A stretch of 64,000 nucleotides of DNA from Annulohypoxylon bovei var. microspora (Eukaryota; Ascomycota; Sordariomycetes; Xylariales; Hypoxylaceae), in contig MU405262.1 of assembly GCA_022836615.1 (NCBI GenBank), forward strand, positions 186,001 to 250,000. Reading direction: 5' to 3'. The position numbers were made by a program, and so were the translations under genes. The notes under the pieces are model-generated. The model worked only from the letters and a program-made list of their open reading frames with translations. It made no database searches and was not told the origin of the DNA. Shown one piece after another: positions 25,032-36,219 of the stretch (position 1 is its first letter; each line of letters opens with the position of its first letter).

Positions 25032-26476
25032 TTAAAAGTGGTAACACTCATCAGCAACGGGAATCAATGTGTTATACAGCGTCTTCTCCCATTTGTCCGC
25101 AACGTATGCCGTCACGGTGAAATTGAAATCTGAGCGAACTTCGAACCCGCTATTGCATGTGACGTTCCTTAGCGAAATCATGTGGTTAGCCTTCCTGATA
25201 CGCGACTGGCTCTGCGCAACGTTCAAGTCGTTTATGAACTGTGGCTTCGCTGTGACTCCACCTGTGACGTTGAGGAGGCCATTCAGGACGTTGAGAGTCA
25301 GGTCGACAGAGAAATCAACGTATGGAGACACATGACCTGTAGCCGCCTTCTGAGTACTGACGGAAGATGTGAGACGCGGTCCCCAGCCGACGGCACGTGA
25401 ATTATCCATATTCAGAAAGTCTACATGCACATGGCCATCAGGTATATTCACCGTGATGTTGCTGCTGTGTAATACGGGACCAGTGGCACCAACATCGGCG
25501 CCAATAACCCAATGGAGTGCTGGTGTGAGACTGATCAAACCAGGGATATTGAGAGTGCTCGGCAGGAAGGTCCCAGGAGTGAAGGCGTAATTATTGTTGT
25601 TTAGAGGGTTTGAGAGGTTGAAAGTGACGGCCAAGTTGCCGAAGAATGCTGCGTCTACGTCAAAATAAAGACTCTGAATCTGTGAGCTAGGGACATTGAA
25701 ATCGAAATGACCACGAATTATAGCGGCATCGCTGAGATAACCACCATTGGCCGTAGTAGTAAAGTTTGGCTCGTCTGAGAATATCACCGTACCAGCAGGA
25801 ATCGAGAAGTTGGAAGCGACGTTAAGCCCGGGCTCGTCGAACGTGATGTTCCCATCATTATTTTGTGCCAAGTCTTGTGAATGAGCGAAGTCGACCCCCA
25901 TGAACACTTTGAACTGATGTCAGTATAAATGTCAATGTCTCGCATCATATCGAACTTACCTGCTATGCTTGCCAGGGTTATCTGTTTCGTCTGCGCCGTT
26001 ACAGTCATAGAGTCATTGTCCCAGCTAAGACCAGTGACCTGAAAGATTCCCCTCTCACTCCAAGCGTCACAGCTACCCAAGTGGTTCGTGATTAGGGAGA
26101 ACTTGCCATCGTGAGGCCATGTTAAAATAGCATGCTCGAACGCATCTGTAGTACGGAAGGAGACCGCCACCGTTGTGCGAGTGCAGGAAACACTGGATAC
26201 CATTCCGATGGCCTCCAGTAGCACTGTAGGTTGATTGGCTTGTAGGTAAATGCTGACGCTGCTTAGGGGGTCTTTAGGGATTTCTAAGCCGTCTATGCCA
26301 TAGTCAAGACTAACATTGGTAGATGGTACAATGTTAGCAAGCTGTGTTTTGTCATAGCTAGGGGCTAGAACCGGGTGCAAGTCGAAGTCATTCCATGCTG
26401 AAACAACTGTGGCAGATAGGGAAGCAAAACATCCCAAATGTAGTGTCAATCTCATGATTGCCGTATTACTCGTCAA
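25032..26476 (-). CDS. Secreted protein, DUF7029/DUF7223-like arrangement
   Basis: A two-exon gene of about 463 residues. Exon 1 is 26,476-25,960 and exon 2 is 25,906-25,032, with a 53-nt intron (25,907-25,959, GTAAGT...AAG). The acceptor was chosen because it alone restores frame (LASIA to VFMGVDFAHSQ). A second ATG at 26,455 (MRLTLHLGCFASLSATVVSA) gives the cleaner signal peptide and may be the true start. The N-terminal half has beta-rich motifs such as AILTWPHDGKFSLITNHLG and a C-D-W-ER pattern; the second half is full of beta strands and N-glycosylation sites. This order resembles fungal secreted proteins annotated as DUF7029 plus DUF7223, recalled from memory and not searched. Function unknown; secretion is a reasonable inference. 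Confidence 0.8.
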
Positions 26477-27643
26477 AATTGCAAGACGGAGTAGAAAGTG
26501 ATGTAAAAGAGTGAGTTAGAAAGTGAAAGACGATCAAAAGTTAGGCCTGAACAGAAAAGGCCAACCAAATGTGTTCAAATCCTCTGCTGTGTTTGATGAA
26601 GTTCAAATTGTTGTAGGTGTGAAGATCGAGATGAGAGATGCTTTAGTTAGTGACTCGAAGTTTACCTAGGTTCGATGGCTATCTCCTTCTTCAAAATGTC
26701 TCTACGTATATGAAACGAGCTATGAGCAAAGAATTAGGAGTTTTCAACCCTCGATAACCTACTCAAGTGACTGAGTTACGCACTCAGAGCTTCTCTTCGC
26801 TTACCACTTCCCTATTTGGTAATCTCGCCTTCTTAATACAGCCTAGAATTTAACTCTAGTCAAGTTCTAAGGTTAGTTACTAAGGTAACTTAGGTACCAC
26901 ATAGCAAACTTCATCTGACTATAAGGCAGGAGCTAGAAGATCACTGCTATGCTGTGGTGATTTTCTGATCTGATATAGCTGAACCTTGGCAGCCACGCCT
27001 ACTTAAGTATGGGTAGCTACTTATGTAACAAGTTGAGGAATCGTCAACTCAGACAGGAACTAAATCGTAATGAGAAGCTACAAGACAGAAAGAAGTATGT
27101 CTCTAGGGTCTTGTGGAAGTTATGCCCCTATTTGAGTTGGCAAGGGGGACTAGCCTATCCGTGCTAACAGGTCGCGACTAACATATAATGCGACAAATAC
27201 CTTTTTAACGGTAGATAGCATCATATGTAACCTCTTTGAAGACTGGAGATAATGATCTTGATATATGCAAGAATTTAATATGCGATACATTCAACTGCCT
27301 AACTATCTCTAATTGAAATCTCAACTCAAGGTTTTCCGCTCAACAAGGCCAATGCTGCCGTTTATGCTGTATGGATGAGAACCAAAATATCAAGCTCTAT
27401 AATTGACCTTGAATGGAATGGACTAACATTAATCGAATTCAAGACTTCCCAGGTAAAAGTTGTCTTTTCTGGCTGAATTTGATGTTATTGGTGGTTTATA
27501 AATAGTACTTTAGACTAAATATGCTCCCCCTGAACGAGAGTATAATACGTCGTATCTTTTAACGGCCAATGGTTTTGTCCCGTACTCCATCGAGCATCAA
27601 CTAACCCCTTTAAAGTAAAGTCTTGAATCCCTATCTTAATATC
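26477..27643. other. Intergenic, no gene seen
   Basis: Spacer of 1.17 kb between two minus-strand genes. It is AT-rich with a CCTAGG motif near 26,667 and short frames only. The left end should hold the promoter of the secreted-protein gene and the right end the 3' region of the phosphatase gene; no specific site was recognised. Confidence 0.6.
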
Positions 27644-28486
27644 TTAGTCGATAACGGCCTCATCAGATTTGGCTTCTTTAGCATCTTCAATCTTAGCCAT
27701 CTCGTCAAGAAGAGCCTGGAAAGCTTGTCGTATCTGAATCTGCTCAGTCTCGGTGAGAGGAATCGCGCTTCCTCTCCGACGACGCCAGCTTGGCTGAGTC
27801 TCCTTTAGAGATGCGTCGGGATCTTGGCCAGTTGGATCCTCGAACACGAATGAACGCAGCTCGGTGTTCTCCCAACCGGTACCTGTTTGTTGTCAGTAAC
27901 GGCGTCGGTCTTGGTCAAGGGGATAAAAAAGTCGCATACCTTTCTCCAACTTCACGCCATCCCAATCCCGTGTCAGGAAATGAAGAATGCCACCGTGGGT
28001 GACAAGAACAATCTGCGCATCTTCCCCAGCTTTGTTTGCCAAATCCCTGAGCCACAGCCTAACCGCCCGCGACCTCGATTCGAGGTTGACTGGAGTAGGA
28101 TAGTATTTGCTTCCGCTCGACTTGTCGTTCCAACCTTTCTGGACCAAGTGTAGATCCACTTGGTCGCCAAATTCCTCCGCTAATTTCTCAGGCTCTGAGC
28201 CGATATCACATGGCAAATTTGAGATTTCCTGAGCATCCGGCAAAGCGATTACCTTCTTACCGGATTTCACTACCGGCTCGAAAGAGCGCAGGCAAGTGTA
28301 TAACGTCCGCCGGATAGGAGAAGCGACTAGGTGGGTGACTTTGTCATGAGCATCGAACTTCTTGCAGAGCTCCTCACACTGAGTAATGCCTAGAGGAGTC
28401 AAGTCCGGGTCCGATAGCTGCTGGTTTTCGACGTTGAGATTGTGAAATCCCTGAGCGTGTCGTACGAGATGAATGATCGGTGCCAT
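27644..28486 (-). CDS. Histidine phosphatase (phosphoglycerate mutase-like) family protein
   Basis: A two-exon gene of 261 residues: 28,486-27,940 and 27,882-27,644, with a 57-nt intron (27,883-27,939, GTATGC...CAG) that joins LEKG to TGWENTELRSF. The protein starts with the branch-1 signature IIHLVRHAQGFHN, where His10 is the predicted phospho-acceptor preceded by Arg9. It also has the SPIRRT arginine motif (about 56-61), a conserved acidic residue in DAQEISN (Glu87) and the second catalytic histidine in VTHGG (His164). This set is complete, so an active phosphatase or mutase is expected. The length fits the small cytosolic fungal members of the family. The C-terminal 70 residues are charged and helical. 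Substrate cannot be inferred. Confidence 0.92.
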
Positions 28487-30027
28487 TGCTGCGAAAGGAT
28501 CCAGCGACGTGCTTTGGGGAACTAAAGAAACTTCGTGGCAACTTAGTGAGGAGAAGGATTATGTTGAGGGGTATATATCTATTTCTACCCATTAGTGTTT
28601 GATCCATCTACTCGTAATAGTGGTTGTTTCTTAGATGCATACCGCTTGGTTCAGAGCTTATTTGGACTACCGATGGGTGTTTATGACCCGATCACGCTGA
28701 GCCACGCGCCGTTGTGCAAACTCTGATTGGGTTGGATTGTTTGTAGTCTAAGACCAGTTCGTCTAAACTGCAGAACAAAAAGTATCCGATAAAGGAGAAA
28801 TTCCAGTTCTAAACTTCGAGGAGTCACTGAATTTGTAGTCACCCGAAGATCGGAATCCCGACGATGAGGTTCTAGTGGCACACGCAGTGGTCTTTATAGA
28901 CGTCCAACATCGGGTTTATTCTGGTTTTTATGTCACTAAATCAACAGAGGTACATCGTCTTTATTTGGTCTCCGAGGGTTTTCATTGTTGCCCGGCCTTC
29001 CGCCCCTGACGAGACTCGATCCTTTTTGTCTGATTTGGACATTGTCGCCGTGTCGCCGACACAGTTGAACGCCGCGATGGTACCTAACAAACTTATAACA
29101 AGCTTATCTTGCTACTTACCTAGTAGATCGGCACTATTGTCGGGTTTAAATGAGAGCTAGCTTAGTAGGTAAACTACCTAGAGCTAGCTTGGCAGTTCGC
29201 ATTTGGAAATATGAAATTCCGACTAAGAAAAAGTTGCGAAGTATGTTACGTATGCAAGCCATCTTGCCTGTCAACCCGTCTACCCCAGATCAGGATCAGA
29301 ACGTCTTAGGGTATTATATCCGTAGGAACGCCTGGAACGTGCCCGCGTACATATGTGCGATATGTTATATGTGCGAGATGCGGAGGTGATACCTAACGTA
29401 GTGGCATACATGGAAGGAAGATGTCGAAATTCGCGTTATTGTTGGTAGAAGTTGGAAAAATAACCTAGGCAGGCAACTGAGAGGCTTCTCTCTATCTGTC
29501 TCCTTGAATCCCTCTCTAACCCTCTCTGTGCGAGCTTGTACAGATGATGTAGGAATCATGATGTGACCATGTCCAAACCGGACATCATGCAGAGCTTAGC
29601 TTGGCCTTAAGCTGCAAGAAACCTAAACCCCTGAGCTTCCAGCGGCCTAGCCCCCTAGAGAAGCTGCTTGACTGTGGCGCTGAGTTGCCGAGTGGTTCGC
29701 TCCATTGGCTGTAGGGGGGCTCGTGCGTCTTGCATTGGCAACCTTTAGGCGCTAAAAACTAGGACGTGCGTTTCATGGGGCGCTGTCAAGGATGCAGCTT
29801 TGGCCCTGGACTGCTGTTGCTTTCCACCTTATCGATTCTCCAATTTTAATCTCGACTTTCCCCCAAAACGCTCTTCTCACCTTTCTTCCTCCTCTGCGAC
29901 AACATCCAAAGTCCACGTAACGCTTCCACAAACCACATCCGCCTCGTCTTAACTTTGTCGTCAAGGACCTTGATCATCATATCAAGATACTCCAATCTCT
30001 AAACCGTAATCATTCAATACCGCAATC
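28487..30027. other. Divergent intergenic region, no gene seen
   Basis: A 1.5-kb region between the minus-strand phosphatase and the plus-strand Ala-rich gene, so it should contain both promoters. A pyrimidine-rich stretch at about 29,815-29,900, followed by ACCTTGATCATC and a leader with CCGCAATC before the ATG, resembles highly expressed fungal promoters. A small inverted repeat with TAGGTA/TACCTA arms lies at about 29,165-29,183. Short open frames here show no family features. Confidence 0.55.
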
Positions 30028-30880
30028 ATGCCTGGTGTTCGTAAGTACCCCCCTTATCACTCTTTTCTAACTTCTCCCGTAAAGTGCAGCGCCTACGTTG
30101 GCCACGATAACAACGAATCATCCCATCTTCGTTGAACTGCGCAAACATTTCATCCCAAGCTTCTCCGCTTGAGGGTGTATTGTGATAATTTATCGTTTTT
30201 GTTATCGCGATGTCCTTGGTAGACTTATGAAGGTTCGTGCTAACGTGGTTAACCCATTACAGCCAAGGATGCTCTTGACAACTTGAAGGCCAAGTTCAAG
30301 AAGGTCTTCAGCAAGACGAAGAAGGCTAAGCCTGCCGACAAGCCCGCTGAGGCACCCAAGGCTGACGCTGCCACTCCAGCCGCCGCTGCCGAGGCCTCCA
30401 AGACCGAAGCTGCTGCCCCCGCCGGTAAGTTCCCAATACCATCTTTGCCAAGTCCTTTATAGTCACATGACGAAGAGGTGAGCGACCAAGTTGATGCTAA
30501 TTCATCGAAGCAGCTGCTCCCGCTGCCGCTGAAGCCCCTAAGGCTGATACTCCCGCTGCTGCCCCTGCCGCCGGTAAGTCTAATTTGAACCCCTCGTTTT
30601 ATCCTCAAGGCGCACAAATGAGGTTCCCCGCGGGGGCCTCTGCCGTGTTCCACGCGAGTATTCGCTTGCGTATTCGTTGCTCGAGATGGTATCGCACGTG
30701 TAGCATCGCTAACGATTCCCCCGAACAGAGGCTGCTGCTGCCGCCCCCGCCGCACCCCCCAAGGCTGAGGAGGCCCCGAAGACCGAGGCACCCGCCGCCA
30801 CCGAGGCCGCTCCCGCTGCCGCCGCCCCAGCTGCTGAAGCTAAGCCTGCTGAGGAGGCCAAGCCCGCCGCAACCGCTTAA
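30028..30880 (+). CDS. Small Ala/Pro/Lys-rich low-complexity protein (four exons)
   Basis: A gene of 128 residues assembled from four exons: 30,028-30,040, 30,263-30,424, 30,514-30,573 and 30,729-30,880. All donors read GTAAGT and all acceptors CAG, and every junction is phase 1. The protein starts MPGVPKDALDNLKAKFKKVF, an amphipathic basic helix. It then becomes almost entirely A, P, K, E and T (for example EAPKADAATPAAAAEASK) and ends AKPAAT-A. The rest of the sequence is predicted to be disordered. Codon use is strongly C-ending (GCC, AAG, CCC), as in highly expressed fungal genes, and the upstream region is pyrimidine-rich. No single frame covers it, so ORF callers miss it. I do not recognise a named family. 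Exons 2 and 3 have lengths divisible by three and could be skipped without a frameshift. Confidence 0.85.
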
Positions 30881-31934
30881 GCGAACATGGCACACATCGT
30901 GTCGGCCTTCGATGATATCGGCTCGGATAACGAGTGCCCACGTAATTAGCTAGTTGGACAGGTGGTCAGGATTGCCAATCGGCATGAATTAATAATACTC
31001 TGCTTTTCTTTTTGTGCTGGAACGGTTGCTGAGTGGAGGATATTCCCTGAGAGTTTTCGGTTTGAGAGATACCCAAAGTAGCTTCGAGAAACAATGGAAT
31101 TATTCTCGATCTAACTACCTACATGAACTACATTGGCTATTACTAGGTGGCGCTTGGACCAGTATCCATGGCGCTAGCGAAGCTGTTCCCACGTGACTTA
31201 GCGCACGGTTTATGTGCCTTAACTGCCTGATTGGGCAGGTCCAGCATTCACAGTGAGCCTCTCAGGATCTTTGTACAGTCTCCTTGTAGTAAGGAGAAGA
31301 AAGAGCTCAAGATGCCTAAGGTCTTGATCTTGCCTGTCATCTTCATAACTTTCCAAGAGCTCTTCATATGCGAATGAAGCTTTAGCTAGGCATGCTAAAG
31401 CTTTGTACTACCTAGTTGAACTTGAATTGGTATAGGGAGATTGATATTTGGAGGGGCCTTAGATTTCTGATCGTTTTCTAGAACACATCACAATGGTCAT
31501 TATCAACTAGGGGGGCAGATGATAAAGAGGCCTCTATCTTGAAACAAGTCCATTGAAATGAGCTAGGTAGGTTGATGAGGAGTAGCATAATCGAAGTTTT
31601 ATTACAACTATGCTATTGGATATCTATCCATGTAGGTATATCAAAGGGTGTCCGCAATTTTACTCCGATAACCTGTCTCACGATACTATCCTAAGATACG
31701 AAACACCTCTCATCTATTAATCGATCCTAGAGTATGGTAGTTGACAGATAGGCACGCAGGCTTACTATCATCCCCTCATAACCTAAGCAGGACCGTAGTA
31801 AATTGCTGTCGTGTAACTTATCAGGGCTCGGCAGCGAAGTGTTGGGAGCCCATTGTCCTCTCTTTACTTGAGTGGGCGAACTTCATCCGACGACAGGAAT
31901 TATGTTCTTCGTTAGAGGAAAATGAATAATTCAT
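30881..31934. other. Intergenic, hairpins only
   Basis: A 1.05-kb spacer where two genes converge. It holds a perfect 10-bp inverted repeat with a 7-nt loop (AAGCTTTAGC at 31,377-31,386 and its complement at 31,394-31,403) and a smaller GC hairpin (CTGCC-TGATTG-GGCAG) near 31,226. No gene is seen. Confidence 0.55.
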
Positions 31935-33397
31935 TTATCCACTTGGCCTATCGCTAGATCTTGCCCAGGGGGCTTGGGTCACTGCCGAATCTCTACCTGC
32001 TACGTTAGGTCGAGGTTGAGATGGTCTGGGAATAGGATGTGTTGGGCCCCACTGTGCTCGGGAATACGGAATTCCGGGAGGTTGAGGCATAGTTGTGGCT
32101 TGAGTCCACGGCGCCGCTGTTCCGGATCTAGCAGTGGCAGACGGCGGCGGCATAGACGTAGCAGAAGTGGGTTGGTTAGCCATGTGAACCGTATTTTGAG
32201 GAGTTATCGCGCCGGGGTCCTGCTCCCAGGAGAACAACGAACCGAAGGGGAAATGCTGCACTACTGGAAATTTGGAAAGGACCTCGGCGTTAAACATCTT
32301 GATCATGCCCTGCCACCAAATTAGCGAAGGGTGAAAATTATAATATTACATATATACAATACCTTGTTGATTTTGCCCCAACCGTCCTTGATGCCGGATA
32401 TATCAAACAAAATAGGACTATGCTCCCAGAATGGGCCTTTCTTAACATCGTTAATAAATCCGATTGCCGAGAAATACAAGTTTCTCTTTCTCTCTTGCTC
32501 GACATATTCAGACTTTACTACCTGTGCAGGTTTAGGGGCTCGGAATAGCGACCCTTCAATCGGCATGGGTTCTGAATCTGTGATGGCGCGAGTGAGTTGT
32601 GCCGATCCATAGATGTATGGTTGAAACGAGTGATCATCTAGACCCCAAACGCCATGAGACCCAGCGGGTTCAAGCGTGTAAGTCAAGATTAAGCGTCTTA
32701 CTACCCGAAGGTAGGGTTCGAAGACACTAATAATGATACTGCGCTCTATATCACCAGGCTTTCCGTCCCTGAATGCACCAAGTTTCCAAAGGCATCCGAG
32801 AAAAGCAAGAAAACTTAACTCGTGGCCGGTCCCATAGTCAAGTCTCTGAGCACTTCCAAATCCACCAAGTAGATATGCTGTAAGTTCATCCACAGCCGTG
32901 GCACAGCTCTCATTATGCTTGTCTCCAAGGCTGAAATTCAACACATTATCAGGTATGAACTCCTCGAGAAGGCCTGCGACTCTTTCTTCTAGAAACTGGT
33001 ACCACTTCCGAAAACTGACATTCCCAAACCGTCTTGGACCTTGGTCGGGTGGAGCCTCGTCAATGTAAGACTCTATACTGGCCAGCATGCTCTGGAGCTT
33101 TCGTACAGACTCGACTGGTTGAGTCTCGTACTCTGAGCCGATCTGGAAAGTTTGGATTTTGTCTTTGCCGTCATCACCTACGGACTTCCGTGGGCACATG
33201 GCACGGTTCAACTGTAAGACAAATGTACCAATGTCCCGGTAAGCCTTCGACGTTAGAAACTTGGGGACGTCGGGCCCATCATTAATCTGTTTTACAGGTC
33301 TGATGAAGACATGTTGGGCTGAAGGATCCAAAGTCTCCAGAACAGGAAAGCCACCGGCGTCTGTTTGAGGCTGTCGTGGAGGCTGAAGGGCCTCCAT
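31935..33397 (-). CDS. rrd1: Serine/threonine-protein phosphatase 2A activator (PTPA, peptidyl-prolyl isomerase)
   Basis: A two-exon gene of 469 residues: 33,397-32,363 and 32,309-31,935, with a 53-nt intron (32,310-32,362) that rejoins WGKINK to GMIKMFNAEVLSKFPVVQHF. PTPA proteins are proline isomerases that help activate PP2A-type phosphatases. The family core is clear: GPRRFGNVSFRKWY (120-133), LLGGFGSAQRLDYGTGHEL (176-194), SHGVWGLDDHSFQPYIYGSA and FPFGSLFSW. The C-terminal about 100 residues are Pro/Ser/Thr-rich and end near APWARSS, as in fungal Rrd1-type members. The choice of rrd1 rather than rrd2 rests on length and this tail and is less certain than the family. The frame is open upstream to 33,583, but those 62 residues do not look conserved, so the ATG at 33,397 (MEALQPP) is preferred. 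It shares a 536-bp divergent promoter with the next gene. Confidence 0.93.
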
Positions 33398-33933
33398 GGT
33401 GAAAACTGGTCTTATACAGGAGTTACAGAAAATTATCGAGTTTTCCTCAGTTCTCCTAGCTCTAGTGATTAATTTAAAGGCTAGTAATATGATAAGGCTT
33501 GTAGAGGTATAGGTAATGAGACGTAAATCAGGTATGCAATTAATAATGGATGCTTCAATGTTCTTGTGTTGGTAAGGTTTCAACTAGTGCTTGTATTCTT
33601 AGGTAGGTACAAGCTGTGACATATGTATGCCCCGCCCCCACCTCCAAGACTTTCCAAGGTTCCTTCCACTGAGAGCTTCAGCACAGACCATCCTCTTTTG
33701 GAAGTTTACATGCCCTACAATCCACTTTTAATTAGGGGATCCTCCTTCACTGTTTAGGGATTTCTTCATGACAGCCTCAGAACTGATTGTCTTATGGTTA
33801 GTTTCAATCTTCTGCCATGTTTTCGATCTCAACAGCATCCTGCCGTTCCTATTTTTTTTTTAGGTTCGCCTCAACATACAATCAATCCTCAAATACGTCT
33901 CGATATTAACTTTCATCCTATCTAATACCCGGA
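33398..33933. promoter_or_regulatory. Divergent promoter region between PTPA and the nuclear-type protein
   Basis: 536 bp between two start codons pointing away from each other. A T-run (33,854-33,862) and a pyrimidine-rich leader precede the plus-strand gene. A TAGGTAGGTAC motif lies near 33,602. No specific factor site was recognised. Confidence 0.55.
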
Positions 33934-36219
33934 ATGATGGTGGGGACTCGAAGTGGAGCTAGACCTAGAGCTCAACCTCACGCCCAAGGCGGGGAGCTAG
34001 TTGATGACCATAGACCTAATCCCGAAAACTCCGATGACGACGATGACGATGAAGAAATTCCTAATACCTCACCATCAAAATCCAAGATCGATCCAAACAT
34101 ACGATCGTTAGACCACCGTCGAACTCGAAGCCGACAGCTTGACGACGACGACGACCGATTACTACAGACTGGTCAGTTTAAAAGACGTAGACTTGGGCCC
34201 GTGGCCAATTCTAGAGGGACACATCCATATCAGACTCCCGTCTCAAACTCTACCGCACACCCAATTGGAGCAACAAGTCCTCTAAACGAAAGTAATAGTT
34301 CAAGTCCCGAAGATACCGGCGTGCGCGCAGGGCTTGTGAATAGCGTCAATGCCGTACTGATAAAGGACCCTGAAGGCTCCCAACACGGGAAACCTCATGT
34401 AAGTGGCGGAATCATCGCGCCAGAAAACGGATATGGTCATTCTGAGGCCGATCATAAAAATGTAGATGGACAAGAACAACAAGATCACGATGTAGCGGAC
34501 ACGCTTAGAGGCGATGGGACTCCATCTGTACCTCTTAGCGACCCTGAACCGGTTTCCCGACCAGCCACCGTCTTAGAGCACGATCATATCGTCCAAGATA
34601 ACTCAGCAGAAGACCAGGCTCAAGTGGATATATGGGATGTACCTGTATCACCGGAAAAATCACGATCTCTCAAGCAACCTGATCTAGCTAGTTCTCCGAG
34701 AGAATCATCCCACCGAGGTGGACGTACAAAGGGTCGTATGCCGCAGCGTCGTTCTGAGCCGGTCCAATCTTTTCAGTTAGATCAAGCTAAAGCTGCCGAG
34801 CACCCGCGATCAGCGTCTCAAGGTGATCGTGCCCCTTCATCGACACCGATACAGTCAGATGTCGAAGTCGAGTCACAGGAAGGGACAAGTGAATATACCG
34901 AAAGGAGTGAGGACACAGAACATGTTGGCGGATCCTTTAGAAGTGAAGAGAGTTTGCCGGAAATTGACCCCTCCGCCGAAAAAAGCTTTATTCAGGACCT
35001 AGCAGATTTCAAAACTCGGAACCCTGAAGGGTTTAATGGTGATGAAGCATTCGAGGGCCCTGCCGAAGATGACGATTTAGCTACACACATCGACTTCCGT
35101 AGTCTCGATATGGCTCTCCAACTCATGCGCCAGCCTGCTTGGAGTGGATTGGGGAAAGGATGGCAAAAAAGGCCTTTTGACATTAATTCCCCAGAGACCA
35201 AATGTGTCCGAGTTCTTCTTGAGTTACTAGCAAAACTTGAGAGACTACTTGTATCAGCTCCAAAGGCACCCCAACTTATGGAGCAGAACAAGTTTCTGGA
35301 CGAACATAGTGATCTCCTTAGCTACTATTTTTCAGATATCAAGTTCACCCTCCAATCCATTCGAGACAGACTCGAGAAGCAAGGATCAACCAACACAAAA
35401 TTACATAGTGATATTGTTTCACGCGCTATCCCTATGTTATTCCATGTTCTAGCGTTGGCGTGGGGTCTAGGTGGGCGTGATCGGAAGCATACAACATTTA
35501 CGATCTCCACCATTGAGTTACTTAGGAGGACGATTGGTTGGATTGGACTGCTGTATCATCCGTTGCTTAGAAAGTTAAGAGAGCAGCCGCTCAATGTACT
35601 GGAAGATGAACCCAAAAACCAGAAGAACATACGGCGGGACGAAAGAAACAAACGAGAAGAACTCGAGAAACATCGCAAGGACTTGTGCAGGGTTATAGAG
35701 GAGGGCATAGATGGGCTCAATCAAGAAGAGCAACGACGAAAACGGGCACTCCAGATCCATCAGCAAAACTTGATACGACAAGAAGAGATCACTGCTAAGC
35801 AGAAGCAGGAAAACGAAGCGAGGATGAAGTACATCAAAGAACGGCAACGGAGGTCATTGATGTCCATTAGAGGCATTCGCATTCCGCAGTCAGAATCACC
35901 AATACCATCAAGTCCTAGACAAGTACCTTCCCAAGAACCAGCTGAAGTGCAGCCGTCTCTCCCGGATAGTAGTGACTGGTCTCTTGAAGAGAAGACATAT
36001 CTCTTCAAGAAAATACAAGAGTCATATCCCGACTTAACCGATCTAGATGATACTCGCTGGGAGCTTAACAGGACCCTTGACGAGACGGAGAAGATGGCGG
36101 AAGAACTCCTCGGATTGATGTTGGAAGCTGTACATCCAGAACAAGCAGCGGCAGACAGAAACGCGCATATTCGTGAGGTTATGCAGGCTTATAGGCGTAC
36201 CTGGGGCCACGAGAGCTGA
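33934..36219 (+). CDS. Large hydrophilic, probably nuclear protein with C-terminal SANT/Myb-like segment
   Basis: A single uninterrupted frame of 761 residues (two adjacent ATGs at 33,934 and 33,937). Residues 1-about 350 are disordered, Asp/Glu/Ser-rich and contain basic clusters (RRTRSRQ, FKRRRLG, KGRMPQRR) that look like nuclear localisation signals. About residues 350-570 are a folded helical region (DFRSLDMALQLMRQPAW, LLELLAKLERLL, AIPMLFHVLALAWGLGG). A long charged coiled coil follows (about 570-650, RRDERNKREELEKHRKD). The end holds a tryptophan-spaced helix bundle (DWSLEEKTYLFKKIQESYP, then DDTRWELNRTLDETE) that resembles a SANT/Myb repeat. I do not recognise a named family; chromatin or DNA association is inference. 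The long folded middle with few low-complexity features supports a real gene. Confidence 0.85.
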   Translation: MMVGTRSGARPRAQPHAQGGELVDDHRPNPENSDDDDDDEEIPNTSPSKSKIDPNIRSLDHRRTRSRQLDDDDDRLLQTGQFKRRRLGPVANSRGTHPYQTPVSNSTAHPIGATSPLNESNSSSPEDTGVRAGLVNSVNAVLIKDPEGSQHGKPHVSGGIIAPENGYGHSEADHKNVDGQEQQDHDVADTLRGDGTPSVPLSDPEPVSRPATVLEHDHIVQDNSAEDQAQVDIWDVPVSPEKSRSLKQPDLASSPRESSHRGGRTKGRMPQRRSEPVQSFQLDQAKAAEHPRSASQGDRAPSSTPIQSDVEVESQEGTSEYTERSEDTEHVGGSFRSEESLPEIDPSAEKSFIQDLADFKTRNPEGFNGDEAFEGPAEDDDLATHIDFRSLDMALQLMRQPAWSGLGKGWQKRPFDINSPETKCVRVLLELLAKLERLLVSAPKAPQLMEQNKFLDEHSDLLSYYFSDIKFTLQSIRDRLEKQGSTNTKLHSDIVSRAIPMLFHVLALAWGLGGRDRKHTTFTISTIELLRRTIGWIGLLYHPLLRKLREQPLNVLEDEPKNQKNIRRDERNKREELEKHRKDLCRVIEEGIDGLNQEEQRRKRALQIHQQNLIRQEEITAKQKQENEARMKYIKERQRRSLMSIRGIRIPQSESPIPSSPRQVPSQEPAEVQPSLPDSSDWSLEEKTYLFKKIQESYPDLTDLDDTRWELNRTLDETEKMAEELLGLMLEAVHPEQAAADRNAHIREVMQAYRRTWGHES

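Noticed and set aside
30249..30791. 180-codon antisense frame over the Ala-rich gene
   Set aside because: Produced by the biased GCC/CCC codons of the true plus-strand exons and spanning their introns.
33398..33583. 62-residue N-terminal extension of PTPA with a hydrophobic segment
   Set aside because: PTPA family proteins are soluble and the extension is not conserved-looking; it is more likely 5' leader.
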